Source: Sporosarcina sp. FSL W8-0480 (GTDB lineage Bacteria; Bacillota; Bacilli; Bacillales_A; Planococcaceae). Taken from it: DNA of 64,000 bases. The position numbers and the translations under genes are program-made. Within the stretch, counting starts at the first letter, position 1, and every line of letters begins with the position of its first letter. The stretch lies in NCBI RefSeq assembly GCF_037963765.1, contig NZ_CP150166.1, positions 3,045,501 through 3,109,500 on the forward strand, in the 5' to 3' direction. Shown here in pieces: positions 39,946 through 49,268 of the stretch. The notes beneath the pieces are model-generated. The model searched no databases. It worked only from the letters and a program-made list of their open reading frames with translations, and was not told the origin of the DNA.

Positions 39946-40725
39946 TTACATATCAGAATTTAATATTGCTACCGGTCGAGCCCAACCTGCACTTGCCCCT
40001 TTAATTTTCACAGGAAACACAGAAACTTTAAATCCATAAGGTTTTGGTATTTGATCGAGGTTTGCTAATTTTTCAATCTGACAATATTCCTTATCTTTCC
40101 CGACAAAATGTGCCGACCACAAAACACCGTCTCTCGGATTATCAGAGTAATCCTTAGCTTGAATATGGAACGGAATATCCCAACCCCACCCATCCGTTCC
40201 CATTACTTTTATACCTTGCTCAATTAACCAGTGAGTTGCTTCCGCAGAAACACCCACATGGGAATTGAAGTAATTTTCTTTGTAATAGTATTTATCCGCA
40301 TCGGATCTTATCATGACGATATCGTAAGACTTTAACGTGTAATTAATTTCGGATAATTTTTGCTTTAAGTCTTCAGTTTTAATTTCATATCCAATTGGCT
40401 TATCAGTGAAGTCTAATAAAACGCCATCCCCAAAGAACCAGTCTAAAGGCAATTCATCAATTGTTCTCGCCGGTTTTCCTTCACTTGTTTCCGCATAATG
40501 ATACGGAGCATCTACATGTGTACCTGTGTGAGTTGTTAAATTAATCGTTTCAACAGCCCAAGCTTTCCCATCCGGAAAATCATTAGGCTCCAAGCCAAAA
40601 ATCTTAGCCCCGGCTACTGCACCTTCTTCATGTGTTTCATAGGTTATTGAAGGAGGATAAGGTTCCTTAGAATCGTTATCAAGTGGAACACTAAGATCAA
40701 TAAACCTTAATTTATCTCTGCTCAA
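39946..40725 (-). CDS. Cyclase family protein (kynurenine-formamidase-like)
   Basis: A 259-aa member of the cyclase / KynB superfamily. The metal motif HTGTHVDAPYHY (about 66-77) and the start FIDLSVPLDND are typical; the Ser-free, metal-dependent hydrolases in this family open amides or lactones such as N-formylkynurenine or isatin. The start codon is TTG with AAAGGAAG upstream. It lies between livF (36 bp) and the BKACE gene. No kynureninase or tryptophan dioxygenase is nearby, so classical tryptophan breakdown is unlikely. The substrate is probably the cyclic or amide compound brought in by the Liv transporter. Confidence 0.88.
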   Translation of the reverse strand: MSRDKLRFIDLSVPLDNDSKEPYPPSITYETHEEGAVAGAKIFGLEPNDFPDGKAWAVETINLTTHTGTHVDAPYHYAETSEGKPARTIDELPLDWFFGDGVLLDFTDKPIGYEIKTEDLKQKLSEINYTLKSYDIVMIRSDADKYYYKENYFNSHVGVSAEATHWLIEQGIKVMGTDGWGWDIPFHIQAKDYSDNPRDGVLWSAHFVGKDKEYCQIEKLANLDQIPKPYGFKVSVFPVKIKGASAGWARPVAILNSDM

Positions 40726-40761
40726 TTTAGTGCACTTCCTTTCTACATCTCGAAACCAAAT

Positions 40762-41466
40762 TCAAGAAATTCCTAAGTATACATTTCTAATTTCATCATT
40801 ATTTAATAGCTCTTCCCTAGTTCCATGGGTATACATTTTTCCGTTATCCAAAACATAACCGTAATCCGCTATTTCAAGTGCACCTACAACTTCCTGGGAA
40901 ACTAGTAAAATAGTGATACCTTCCCCAACCAATGATTGCACTGTTTCCAAAACTCCGTTGGCTAGTAAAGGCGATAATCCTAAAGTGGGCTCGTCTAGTA
41001 AAAGTAACTTAGGTCTTCCCATCAGACCTCTACCAATGGCAAGCTGTTGTTGTTCCCCGCCTGATAATGTACCTGCTTTTTGGGTTTGTCTTTTTTCTAA
41101 AATCGGGTACATGGTAAATATTTTTTCTAATAAACTATTCTTTTGTTGTCGGGAAACTTTGATTGCCCCTAACTCAAGATTTTCTCTAATTGTCATCCGT
41201 GGGAATATCTTTCGTCCCTCAGGTACATGTGATAGACCGTGTTCACAAACCTTATATGGTTTGAATCCAGCAATTTCGTGATTATTAAATGTTATGGAAC
41301 CGGAGGATGGATTTAGTAATCCTGAAATCACGTTCATCAACGTCGTTTTACCCGCCCCATTTGAGCCCATTAATGCGGTGATTGTACCACTTTTAACTTC
41401 TAACGACACGTCCCGTAATACTTGCGCTTCGCCATATGAAAAATTCACATTATTAACATTTAACAT
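40762..41466 (-). CDS. livF: Branched-chain amino acid-type ABC transporter ATPase, LivF
   Basis: A 234-aa ATPase. Walker A GSNGAGKTTLMN, a Q-loop region with HVPEGRKIFP typical of LivF, signature LSGGEQQQLAIGRGL and Walker B LLLLDEPTLGLSP are all present. It partners LivG to energise uptake. Its start overlaps the livG stop by 14 bp, indicating coupling. The usual annotation is branched-chain amino acid transport, but Liv-type systems also carry amides, urea and aromatic acids; the adjacent BKACE and cyclase suggest a different organic acid or amide. Confidence 0.94.
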   Translation of the reverse strand: MLNVNNVNFSYGEAQVLRDVSLEVKSGTITALMGSNGAGKTTLMNVISGLLNPSSGSITFNNHEIAGFKPYKVCEHGLSHVPEGRKIFPRMTIRENLELGAIKVSRQQKNSLLEKIFTMYPILEKRQTQKAGTLSGGEQQQLAIGRGLMGRPKLLLLDEPTLGLSPLLANGVLETVQSLVGEGITILLVSQEVVGALEIADYGYVLDNGKMYTHGTREELLNNDEIRNVYLGIS

Positions 41467-42193
41467 CTTTTACTTCCTTCCGCTGTCCAAGATAGACGTT
41501 AATGACGTTTTCATCTTTGACTACTTCTTCGGGTACACCGTTAGCAATGATTCCACCAGCCGATAGTACAAATACCCGATCGCATACTTCCATTACAGCC
41601 TTCATAACATGTTCAACTATTAAAATAGTCAACTTTAATTCTTTGGAAATATGTTTTATTTGCCTAATTTTTTCGTCGACATCCACAGTACTTAACCCTG
41701 CAAAACATTCGTCTAAAAGTAATAATTTAGGTCGGGTGGCGAGAGCTTTTGCTATTTCCAAGCTCTTCTTTTCGGAAAGTGTTAAGTACTCTGCTGGAAT
41801 ATTCGCCTTATGACTTAGGTTTACTAATTCCAACAGCTTTTCAGCATCATCTGTAGCTTTCGATAAATTACTTTCCTTTCCGGCATACATGAGTGCCGGC
41901 AGTAAATTTTCACGAACAGTTAAACCTTTATACGGTCTTACAATTTGAAAAGTACGACCAATTCCCAAATTGGCTATTTTGAACGGTTTTTCCCTTGTAA
42001 TATCTTGACCGTTAAAAATAATACTTCCCGAATCCGGTCGAATCAGTCCAGATATCATATTGAAGAAAGTGGATTTACCTGCCCCATTCGGTCCAATCAA
42101 TCCACATATTTCAAACTCTTTAATATCTATGGAAGCCCCTTTAATTACTTCTATTCCTCCAAAACTTTTATGGATATTCTGCATAGCAAGCAC
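41453..42193 (-). CDS. livG: Branched-chain amino acid-type ABC transporter ATPase, LivG
   Basis: A 246-aa ATPase with Walker A GPNGAGKSTFFN, the LivG-type GIGRTFQIVRPY segment, a signature region TLSEKKSLEIAKAL (the usual SGG is replaced by SEK) and Walker B LLLLDECFAGLS (DEC instead of DEP). These signature changes are seen in some Liv-type ATPases, but the partner LivF has a normal signature. It lies 3 bp after livM and overlaps livF. Confidence 0.93.
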   Translation of the reverse strand: MLAMQNIHKSFGGIEVIKGASIDIKEFEICGLIGPNGAGKSTFFNMISGLIRPDSGSIIFNGQDITREKPFKIANLGIGRTFQIVRPYKGLTVRENLLPALMYAGKESNLSKATDDAEKLLELVNLSHKANIPAEYLTLSEKKSLEIAKALATRPKLLLLDECFAGLSTVDVDEKIRQIKHISKELKLTILIVEHVMKAVMEVCDRVFVLSAGGIIANGVPEEVVKDENVINVYLGQRKEVKDVKC

Positions 42194-42196
42194 TGC

Positions 42197-43168
42197 CTAT
42201 ACCCCCTTTCCTTTTTTCCATTTTAGATCGACTGTACGACTGTTTTTAATTAATCCAATAATTCCATTTGGCAAATATAGGATTGCAACAACTAGTAAAA
42301 CACCAAAAATAATCTGACTTAAATTCGAACCTATCGAAAGGACTAACACTTCATTAATAATCGTTACTAATAAAGCACCAATAAATGCACCTTTCCATGA
42401 ATAAGTTCCACCTAAAATTGCCATTAATACAATCATTACTGATAAATTGACACTAAACATAGAGTTCACATAGATAACTCCCTGATACCAGGAGAAGATA
42501 CCACCAACAACACCAGCTAATCCACCCGAGATGACATAGGCTGTTAATTTAACTTTAGTTGCATTGACACCCTGTGTACTTGCTACTTCTTCATCCTCGC
42601 GAATTGCTATTAAACCTAATCCAAACTTTGACTTTTCAATGATTTGGGCAATTAAAATTGTAATGAATAAAACTACTGCCATCATTTCGTACAAAATAAA
42701 ATTACTCATGAAGACTGAATCTGAAGGTGGTTTAACAAAAATCCCGGAAGCTGTATTGATACCTGGTAAATTTAAAACAAGCGCCGCAATTGCTAATGCA
42801 ATAACGAGTGTAATGACTGAAAAGTAAGGGCCTCTTAGCCGTAAACTTGGATAACCGACAATCAATGCGATCAATGCAGAAACGACTCCAGCCAAAGGTG
42901 TTGTAAAAATTGGTGACCAGCCAAATTGGGATAGCAAAATTGCCGTGGTATAGCCGCCAGCCCCAACAAAAGCCGCATGACCAAAGCTAACATAGCCGGC
43001 ATATCCCCCCAAAATGTTCCATCCGACCGTTAACGATATATTCATCATTAAAATGAAGATAAACGAAATTAAATATAAATTCAGGCCCATATATGGCAAT
43101 AATGCCAATAGGATAAACCCTATAGCGATACTAATGTACGTTAAATTGTTCTTCGTAAATGCTTTCAT
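42197..43168 (-). CDS. livM: Branched-chain amino acid-type ABC transporter permease, LivM
   Basis: A 323-aa permease with about ten membrane helices. It contains GWNILGGYAGYVSFGHAAF and RLRGPYFSVITLVIA, the standard LivM segments, and the cytoplasmic loop IREDEEVASTQGVNATKVKL that contacts the ATPases. It forms the channel with LivH. Its start overlaps the livH stop by 4 bp. Confidence 0.94.
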   Translation of the reverse strand: MKAFTKNNLTYISIAIGFILLALLPYMGLNLYLISFIFILMMNISLTVGWNILGGYAGYVSFGHAAFVGAGGYTTAILLSQFGWSPIFTTPLAGVVSALIALIVGYPSLRLRGPYFSVITLVIALAIAALVLNLPGINTASGIFVKPPSDSVFMSNFILYEMMAVVLFITILIAQIIEKSKFGLGLIAIREDEEVASTQGVNATKVKLTAYVISGGLAGVVGGIFSWYQGVIYVNSMFSVNLSVMIVLMAILGGTYSWKGAFIGALLVTIINEVLVLSIGSNLSQIIFGVLLVVAILYLPNGIIGLIKNSRTVDLKWKKGKGV

Positions 43169-44031
43169 ATCCTAACCTCCCTTGTCCGAATGATTAGGAT
43201 TAAAATTAATATCGCAAACATGACTAAATTGACCAGTGAATACGGAACCCAGACGCCGCTGATTGTTATAATCATTCCAATTGCCAATCCACCCAATAAT
43301 GTTCCAACAACACTTCCAACTCCGCCTAATATTACAATTAAAAAGATCGTAATTAACCAATCCATATGAATTGTTGCCTCAAACGGAAATAGTAATGATA
43401 ATGAAACTCCTGCAACTCCGGCACTTGCTAATGCAATTCCTAAGGTGATCGACGTGACCTTTGCTGTATTAATACCGGTTAGTGCTGCACCGGCTGGCTC
43501 CTGCTCGTACGCCCGTACTGATTTGCCGGTATATGTACGATATAGAAATAGATAAATCAAAAACAAAGAAATTAATGACAATACCGCTGCAATAACTTGA
43601 CCACCCGAAACATAGACGGAGCCAAATTTATAGGAAGTTAAGGTATATGAGGCTTTGATTAACCTTGGATTTGCTGTAAACCCCCACATCATAAGGTTTT
43701 CTAATGCTACTGCGATCCCAAAAGTTAACACCATTGAAGCAAAGCCGATATTTTTACTTTTCTTACTCAATCGGGTAAAGATTGATTTATTTAACCCTAC
43801 ACCTATTAGATAAAATACAGGTACTATTGCAATCAAGGCTATTAATGGGTCTAAGTTTAAGAAAGCGGAGGCAAAATACCCAATATAGGCTGCAAACACC
43901 GCAAAAGCGGCATGTGATATATTGATAACCCCGGTTGACCCCCAAGTCAGGCTAAAACCTACGCTTAGAAGCGCGTAGGTTAGGCCGACTAGAAAACCAC
44001 TTACAATTCCTTGTAGTAATTCTATGCCCAT
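43165..44031 (-). CDS. livH: Branched-chain amino acid-type ABC transporter permease, LivH
   Basis: A 288-aa membrane protein of the LivH family. Family marks are GLTYALLSVGFSLTWGSTGV near the N terminus and the EAA-like loop ALTGINTAKVTSITLGIALA at about 180-200. It pairs with LivM to form the membrane channel. It starts 12 bp after the binding-protein gene. Confidence 0.94.
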   Translation of the reverse strand: MGIELLQGIVSGFLVGLTYALLSVGFSLTWGSTGVINISHAAFAVFAAYIGYFASAFLNLDPLIALIAIVPVFYLIGVGLNKSIFTRLSKKSKNIGFASMVLTFGIAVALENLMMWGFTANPRLIKASYTLTSYKFGSVYVSGGQVIAAVLSLISLFLIYLFLYRTYTGKSVRAYEQEPAGAALTGINTAKVTSITLGIALASAGVAGVSLSLLFPFEATIHMDWLITIFLIVILGGVGSVVGTLLGGLAIGMIITISGVWVPYSLVNLVMFAILILILIIRTREVRI

Positions 44032-44043
44032 GGGTACTCCCCC

Positions 44044-45261
44044 TTACTCATTTGGATATGGATAGACTGGCTTGTCTGTTGCTACATCTTCTGGCCAAAC
44101 GATAACAGGAACCCCATCAATAACTTGCGTTAAATATGAATATGGAGTTGGTAGCCCTTTTTCGTCAAAAGTAAATGTACCACCAATCGTTTGCACAGTG
44201 TTTTCTCTTAACCAATCTTTAATTGCCTGATGATCTATTTCTCCTGCGCCTTCAACAGCTTGCGACAATACCTGCATCCAAGCATAACCAAACATAAAAT
44301 ATGGCGGTGCTTGTGTACCGTACTTATCCTTGCTCATTTTATTAAGTTCTTCTATCCCTTCGAATGGGAGTGACGGATGCATTGCAGTTCCTGAAAAGAC
44401 GTTATTCCCCTCCGCGCCAAGCTCTTCCTGCCAACTTGGAATGAGAGATCCTATTCCTTGTAAAATTGCTTTCGGTTGATAATCAAGAGCCTTGATGGCA
44501 CGAACCGTTTGAACACCATCCCCGAAAAAGCCATTCGCGAAGAACAAATCTGCACCAGCTTGTTTCGCTTTATTCACCAAAGGTTCAGCTGATTGTAATG
44601 GCAATTCGTAGAGCTCATCTACTACTAATTCGATACCTAATTCCTTTAGACCTATTTTAGCTGAATCGCGTACAGAGTGACCCACAGCATTATTCACTGA
44701 AATCATTGCTGCTTTTGTTGGCCACGTCTCCTTCGGTTGTGTTTTTAACCAATCAAAAAATCCGTGGTACCACCATTCACCCATTAGTGGTGGAGCCCCA
44801 AAAGCATAATCAAAACCTTGTTCAAATGATTTCATATGACCACCCATAGAGATGTAAACCATTTTATTTTGCTCCGCAACTCCCATTTGTGCTGCAGCAG
44901 AATCACCGGGATAACCACCAATTAATAAATCCACATTTTTTTGTGAGATTAGATTTTGCAAAAATGACACAGCGTTTGCCTGATCCGATTGATCGTCAAT
45001 AATCTCTAATTCAACTTTTTTACCTAGTAAACCACCATTTGCATTAATTTCATCTACCCAATATTTATAACCATCTTGGATAAACAAACCTGTCTCAGCA
45101 TAAGGGCCAGTCAATGGTAATGTCCCACCAATTTTTATTGTATCGCCAGCATTATTGCCCTTTTTGCTTGTTCCTTCTGTAGGTGCACAGGCAGTTACAA
45201 ACACCATTAATAGCACCATGAAAATTGCAAAAAAGGACTTTGATCCAAACTTCTTATCCAT
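44044..45261 (-). CDS. ABC transporter substrate-binding lipoprotein, Liv/Peripla_BP_6 type
   Basis: About 405 aa. A signal peptide with lipobox VTAC precedes a serine/glycine-rich linker, then a type I periplasmic-binding fold starting IKIGGTLPLTGPYAE. Other family segments are ELEIIDDQSDQANAV and YFMFGYAWMQVLSQAVEGAG. It captures the substrate outside the cell for LivHMGF. The frame extends to a TTG at 45276, but ATG at 45261 has GGGAGGG six bases upstream. The ligand is unknown; family members bind amino acids, amides or aromatic acids. Confidence 0.93.
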   Translation of the reverse strand: MDKKFGSKSFFAIFMVLLMVFVTACAPTEGTSKKGNNAGDTIKIGGTLPLTGPYAETGLFIQDGYKYWVDEINANGGLLGKKVELEIIDDQSDQANAVSFLQNLISQKNVDLLIGGYPGDSAAAQMGVAEQNKMVYISMGGHMKSFEQGFDYAFGAPPLMGEWWYHGFFDWLKTQPKETWPTKAAMISVNNAVGHSVRDSAKIGLKELGIELVVDELYELPLQSAEPLVNKAKQAGADLFFANGFFGDGVQTVRAIKALDYQPKAILQGIGSLIPSWQEELGAEGNNVFSGTAMHPSLPFEGIEELNKMSKDKYGTQAPPYFMFGYAWMQVLSQAVEGAGEIDHQAIKDWLRENTVQTIGGTFTFDEKGLPTPYSYLTQVIDGVPVIVWPEDVATDKPVYPYPNE

Positions 45262-45298
45262 CCCATTCCCTCCCAAATTATCAATAATAAAATTAACT

Positions 45299-46108
45299 CT
45301 AAAACCAATCTACTAAACCTTCCAAGTTTTCACCGTACTTTTCTTTTAGGGACGCTTTAAAATCATCAATTACTTTATTGATATAAATATCATGCCGAAT
45401 ATAATTTACCGTTATATTGACGAGTGATTGATGACTGGAGACAACAGCATATTCAGATAAAGCTTCCAAAATAATAACGCGACTATTATCAAAAACTATA
45501 TTTAATTCGCCGTCGTGTCGCTTCTTGCTTGATTCAAATGTAAAATGTCGTACATTAACCCACGGGGTCGGAATTGGGTACTCATCAAAGATAGTGCTAA
45601 CGATTTTTACTCCTCTTTCATGAGCCCTCAATAAATAATCATAAATAACATTAATCTCTTTTGACCAAGCACTTATTAAAATCTGTTTCTCTGCAAATTC
45701 AATTTCATCCTTTATTGCCTGTATAGATGGTCCATACCCATCTATGTGAAATAGCTCTTTCCATTCTAAATCCACTGATGTCGCAAGGGTTTTGAATTCC
45801 CTTTCAAGCAAATGGTAATTCTCAACAAAAACCTCTTCAAACATTTTTAGTAAATCTTGATAAGGTATGGGACTATATCTTCTACTTTGTGATTTATCAC
45901 CCCCAAAAACTGAATAGACATATCCTTTTTCTTGCATTCTACGCAAAGCTTCATAAACCTTAGGCCCGGGAACCCCTGATGACAGCGCTATCATATTTCC
46001 GTTTGCTGGGTGGGTTTCTAAGAGTGATATGTAAATCTTTGATTCATATTCAGTAAATCCATTCTTTTTCAATGAATTTATTACCTGTTCTCTACCCATT
46101 ATCATCAC
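45299..46108 (-). CDS. TrmB family transcriptional regulator
   Basis: A 269-aa protein with an N-terminal winged helix typical of TrmB/SgrR-like regulators (VINSLKKNGFTEYESKIYISLLETHPANG, then PGPKVYEALRRMQEKGYV). The C-terminal half resembles the TrmB effector/PLD-like domain (KQILISAWSKEINVIYDYL, then IVFDNSRVIILEA). TrmB proteins are best known in archaea but occur in Bacillales next to transport genes. It lies 38 bp upstream of the binding-protein gene in the same direction and probably controls the liv unit, with the imported compound or a product as inducer; this is inferred. Two nearby ATGs leave the start uncertain by a few residues. Confidence 0.85.
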   Translation of the reverse strand: MMIMGREQVINSLKKNGFTEYESKIYISLLETHPANGNMIALSSGVPGPKVYEALRRMQEKGYVYSVFGGDKSQSRRYSPIPYQDLLKMFEEVFVENYHLLEREFKTLATSVDLEWKELFHIDGYGPSIQAIKDEIEFAEKQILISAWSKEINVIYDYLLRAHERGVKIVSTIFDEYPIPTPWVNVRHFTFESSKKRHDGELNIVFDNSRVIILEALSEYAVVSSHQSLVNITVNYIRHDIYINKVIDDFKASLKEKYGENLEGLVDWF

Positions 46109-46240
46109 CTGATACTATGTTACTACTGGGGTAGTACAATGTCAATGTAATATTCGAACACCTCTGAATGTTTGGAGGTTTTTCTCTTATTCATCTATTT
46201 ATCAGGTTGGATTTATTTTGAAATAATAGGATGGAAAATC

Positions 46241-46281
46241 AAAAAACAGAAGACCCGTTTTTTCGGCTTCTCCTGTTTTTT
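46241..46281 (-). terminator. Terminator
   Basis: AAAAAACAG and CTGTTTTTT flank a partly paired inner stem. On the minus strand it follows the broken gene at 46290. Confidence 0.65.
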
Positions 46282-46289
46282 ATAATTAC

Positions 46290-46704
46290 TTAGTTTCCAA
46301 ATATTTGTTTTGAAGATTCTTTCGCTTTTGCAGGGTCAGACACTAACTCATTACCTGTTTTAACTAGTGGGCTTACAGTTGAGATGGCTTTGAGTTTATT
46401 TCCTTTATAATAACTTATGAAAATCATCTTGATTAATTGTTTAAAGAATAGCCTTTCGCAAATCTTCACTCTCTGAGACATCACTATTCATTGTATTGAA
46501 TAGTAAATAGCTGACTGCATTGCTTTCAATACTTTGTAGTGCAAATTTACTGTCGTTTTCGATGATCTCAAATTTAGTCATGGGAACGGGATAAAATAAA
46601 TGAATCTCACTATTTCTAAGTGCAGCAAGTGTACTGTGTTCCATAACTTCATAGTTGTAGGTATATACAATTTTAGTGTATTTACTGAGTAGTTTGGTGC
46701 GCAA
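46290..46704 (-). pseudogene. Frameshifted hypothetical gene
   Basis: Two overlapping minus-strand frames (46704-46441 and 46484-46290) read as one protein after a +1 shift near 46445-46480. The first part ends SEDLRKAIL; the second continues QLIKMIFISYYKGNKLKAIS and ends with a good terminator. The whole would be ~135 residues, but its N terminus may also be missing, since an IS4-type fragment lies just upstream. I do not recognise the family. It is unlikely to give a functional protein. Confidence 0.45.
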
Positions 46705-46737
46705 ACGGATACCAACTTCAATTTCCCTAAGACTTTC

Positions 46738-46890
46738 CTACTTGCATAGTTGTGCCATTATGAAGATTTTCACCACCGATAGGTCGGTGAGCTTTTGCGT
46801 TTGATAATTCAGCACCGGGCAATCCAAGGCATTCACCGGTAATTTAGATAAGTATTGACGAAAGACTAAATTTTGGTTTACACTTTTCAT
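46738..46890 (-). pseudogene. IS4-type transposase, N-terminal fragment
   Basis: A 50-residue frame, ATG at 46890, stop at 46738. Its start KSVNQNLVFRQYL and its end QKLTDLSVVKIFIMAQLC resemble the N terminus of IS4-family transposases, which have a KLT...LLLFAQL segment there. AGGAGC precedes the start. The rest of the transposase is absent, so this is the remnant of an insertion sequence that decayed or was truncated. The bases up to about 46975 (ATTAGGAGC and a GTAGGG...CCCTAC pair) are probably its former left end. Confidence 0.55.
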
Positions 46891-47056
46891 GAGCTTGCTC
46901 CTTTTGATAGTGTAGGGAACTGATTTAGTCGTCGTACCCTACCTACATTAGGAGCTTTTTTGTGTTTATTCAAGCATTAGTATTCCTTAAAGCGGACACT
47001 TTTCCAGGTATTCCCTGGCACGCAACGCTAATGGGCACCGAAAAGGCAACAAAAAA

Positions 47057-47084
47057 GGCATTACAGACCAAAAGCTGTAATGCC
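47057..47084 (-). terminator. Terminator of the GNAT gene
   Basis: GGCATTACAG/CTGTAATGCC, perfect 10-bp stem, followed on the minus strand by six T. It ends 9 bases after the acetyltransferase stop. Confidence 0.88.
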
Positions 47085-47092
47085 TCTCTTTA

Positions 47093-47659
47093 TTATTGTA
47101 TAAGTTTCACCATATGATGGAAGGGTTCTCCAATGATTGTCCAGGGAGACACGATTTCATATCCGAGTCGTTTGTAAAGCCGAATCGCGGAATCTTTTTG
47201 TGTTTCGACATTTAAGGACAATTTGGTGTAACCTTGCTGCTTTGCAAGATCTTCTGCGAAAGTGAATAATTGAGTTCCGATTCCTTTGCCACGGAAATTC
47301 GGAGCGATACCAACGGTATCTATATACAATTCACCCGGTAATGATTCCGCATCGATTTCAGGTGTTGGGACACCTTTTCCAATCAGCCAATTCGTCAAGT
47401 TGCAATCCAACATTGAAGAATCTTCCCCTGGATACAAGACGATAATGCCCACCATGTGGTCACTCATCTCCGCAATATATGTATTCAGATAGGAGTGTCG
47501 GTTGTCAGTTCGCATGAATAGCTCACGCAACCTTTCTGCAACCATTTCATCTTCGGTTGCTCCTGTTAGCCAATTGGCGATTTCTCCAATTGCGTCCATA
47601 ATGAGCGGGACAGCTTTTTCCGCATCTGTCGGTTGTGCGGGTCTAATTTGGATATTCAT
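47093..47659 (-). CDS. GNAT family N-acetyltransferase
   Basis: A 188-aa GCN5-related acetyltransferase. The acetyl-CoA site is GIAPNFRGKGIGTQL (R/Q-x-x-G-x-G/A pattern) at about 116-130, followed by LNVETQKDSAIRLYKRLGYEIV, the usual end of the fold. The N terminus (IRPAQPTDAEKAVPLIMDA) is standard. AGGAGATCC precedes the start. It is a single-gene unit with its own terminator, placed beside an IS110 element; its acceptor (an amine or protein N terminus) cannot be predicted. Confidence 0.9.
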   Translation of the reverse strand: MNIQIRPAQPTDAEKAVPLIMDAIGEIANWLTGATEDEMVAERLRELFMRTDNRHSYLNTYIAEMSDHMVGIIVLYPGEDSSMLDCNLTNWLIGKGVPTPEIDAESLPGELYIDTVGIAPNFRGKGIGTQLFTFAEDLAKQQGYTKLSLNVETQKDSAIRLYKRLGYEIVSPWTIIGEPFHHMVKLIQ

Positions 47660-47832
47660 TTTCAGGATCTCCTTTTTCTTTGATCCTTAGTATATCAAAA
47701 AAACTTGTAAAGGTACCTATTATATGAAATAGATTGTATTCAACGCAAAAAACCATTGTTTTCAGGGTATTAGAGAAGTACCAATCACAGAACTTCCGAA
47801 CCCACCCCACTATAAAAGAGGAGCTGAAAACA

Positions 47833-49239
47833 ATGGCTATAGTGACATTAAATCATATTCAGGGAAAAAACGGAAGTAATTGGAGTCGGTTGATGCGAAG
47901 TGCTGAAGCTGATAAGTATTGTATCGTGGCTGTGGATGCGGCAAAGTATGTTAATGCGGCGATTATATGCAATATAGAAGGTTACATTTTGAAGGGGCCA
48001 TTTGAATTTGATGGTTCTCAGACAGGGTTCAAGGTGCTGAAAAAGGAGATCAACCAAACACGAGAAGCCTACCAGCTGACTGATGTTATTCTTGGGATTG
48101 AGACAACAGCCCATTATTACGAGGATTTGGTTAGGGTATGCGGGGAAGAAGGCTACCTTATCCGGATTATCAACGCGGTGACAACGGCTGAGATTCGAAG
48201 AAAGATGTTGAACTACACGAAGACCGACCGAGTGGATTTGAATGCGATTGTACAAGCGGTTCTACAAGGTCATGGGGAAACGAGTCGTAAAAAGGAAGAG
48301 GATTTTGAAAATCTTAAGACATTGACTCGTGCCAGAAGAAGGATGGTTGATGATCAGACCCGCTGTGTGAACCATATACGGCTATATATGGATCATATCT
48401 TCCGTGAATTTCAAGGTAAAAACATGCGGATCGATGGAAAGAACCAGTTAGTGAAGATATTTGAAGAAATCACTTCAAAGTCGGCGCTCTTTTTGATGAG
48501 ACATTACCCACATCCTTCGGACGTTCTTTCTTTGGGGCATGCGGGATTAAGGAAACTATCAATCGAAAACAACCTTAAAATGCGTGATAGTACCATAGAA
48601 AGACTCTTAACCTATGCCAGGGAAAGCATTTCAAAGCCAAAAGAAGCCTTGGCTACTGAACTTCTCCTTCTTCGTCTTAAGTTAGATGAATTTGAGTTGA
48701 TCCATCGTCAGATAGCCGAATTGGAAGAAGTGATAGAAGAGCTACTTCTTAAGACGGATGGAGGAATACTGTTAAGTATTCCAGGTGTTGCCACAACACT
48801 CGCTGCCGAATTGACGGCAGAGATGGGCAACTTGGAGAACTTCCACAGTGCAGATCAATTGATCAAAATGGCTGGAACCAATCCGGTTGTGAAACAATCA
48901 GGAGGAAAAAAAGCCTCTCACTTCGCCATTTCCAAGCAAGGTAGGGCCCCGTTTCGATGTGTTGTTTATCTGTTAGGTAGATCTGTGGCTCGTTTCAATC
49001 CCGAGATGAAGGAGCACTATCACAAGCTAAAAGAGCGTGGAAAGCTGACGGGGCAGGCCTACATTGCCTTAGGCAATCGGATTCTTCGTATAGCGTATGC
49101 CATGCGTAAGCACCAAACTCTTTATAAAAGTCAGCAGCCTGATTATGTTCTGAAAAATGTTATCACTGGGAAACTAAGAAACAATCGTAAAGTAGCCGCG
49201 TTTTACAGTCGTTTTGTTGAAATAGAACATCTTGTATAG
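47833..49239 (+). CDS. IS110 family transposase
   Basis: A 468-aa recombinase. The N-terminal RuvC-like DEDD domain shows CIVAVDAAKY, ILGIETTAHYYEDL and KTDRVDLNAIVQAV, supplying the acidic residues; the C-terminal Transposase_20 part shows LLSIPGVATTLAAEL and PVVKQSGGKKASHF, with the conserved Ser. A frame is open from a TTG at 47734, but ATG at 47833 has GAGGAG upstream and gives the normal start. In this family a structured RNA from the element's noncoding end (bridge RNA) pairs with target and donor DNA. Confidence 0.92.
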   Translation: MAIVTLNHIQGKNGSNWSRLMRSAEADKYCIVAVDAAKYVNAAIICNIEGYILKGPFEFDGSQTGFKVLKKEINQTREAYQLTDVILGIETTAHYYEDLVRVCGEEGYLIRIINAVTTAEIRRKMLNYTKTDRVDLNAIVQAVLQGHGETSRKKEEDFENLKTLTRARRRMVDDQTRCVNHIRLYMDHIFREFQGKNMRIDGKNQLVKIFEEITSKSALFLMRHYPHPSDVLSLGHAGLRKLSIENNLKMRDSTIERLLTYARESISKPKEALATELLLLRLKLDEFELIHRQIAELEEVIEELLLKTDGGILLSIPGVATTLAAELTAEMGNLENFHSADQLIKMAGTNPVVKQSGGKKASHFAISKQGRAPFRCVVYLLGRSVARFNPEMKEHYHKLKERGKLTGQAYIALGNRILRIAYAMRKHQTLYKSQQPDYVLKNVITGKLRNNRKVAAFYSRFVEIEHLV

Positions 49240-49268
49240 CGCAAAATAAAGGTGCATGGAATGGAGTG

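Noticed and set aside
39946-40725. Classical kynurenine formamidase (kynB) assignment
   Set aside because: The metal motif fits the superfamily, but no other tryptophan-catabolism gene is near. The setting with a Liv transporter and BKACE points to another substrate.
47734-47832. 33-residue N-terminal extension of the IS110 transposase from a TTG
   Set aside because: ATG at 47833 has a GAGGAG ribosome binding site and gives the normal family N terminus.
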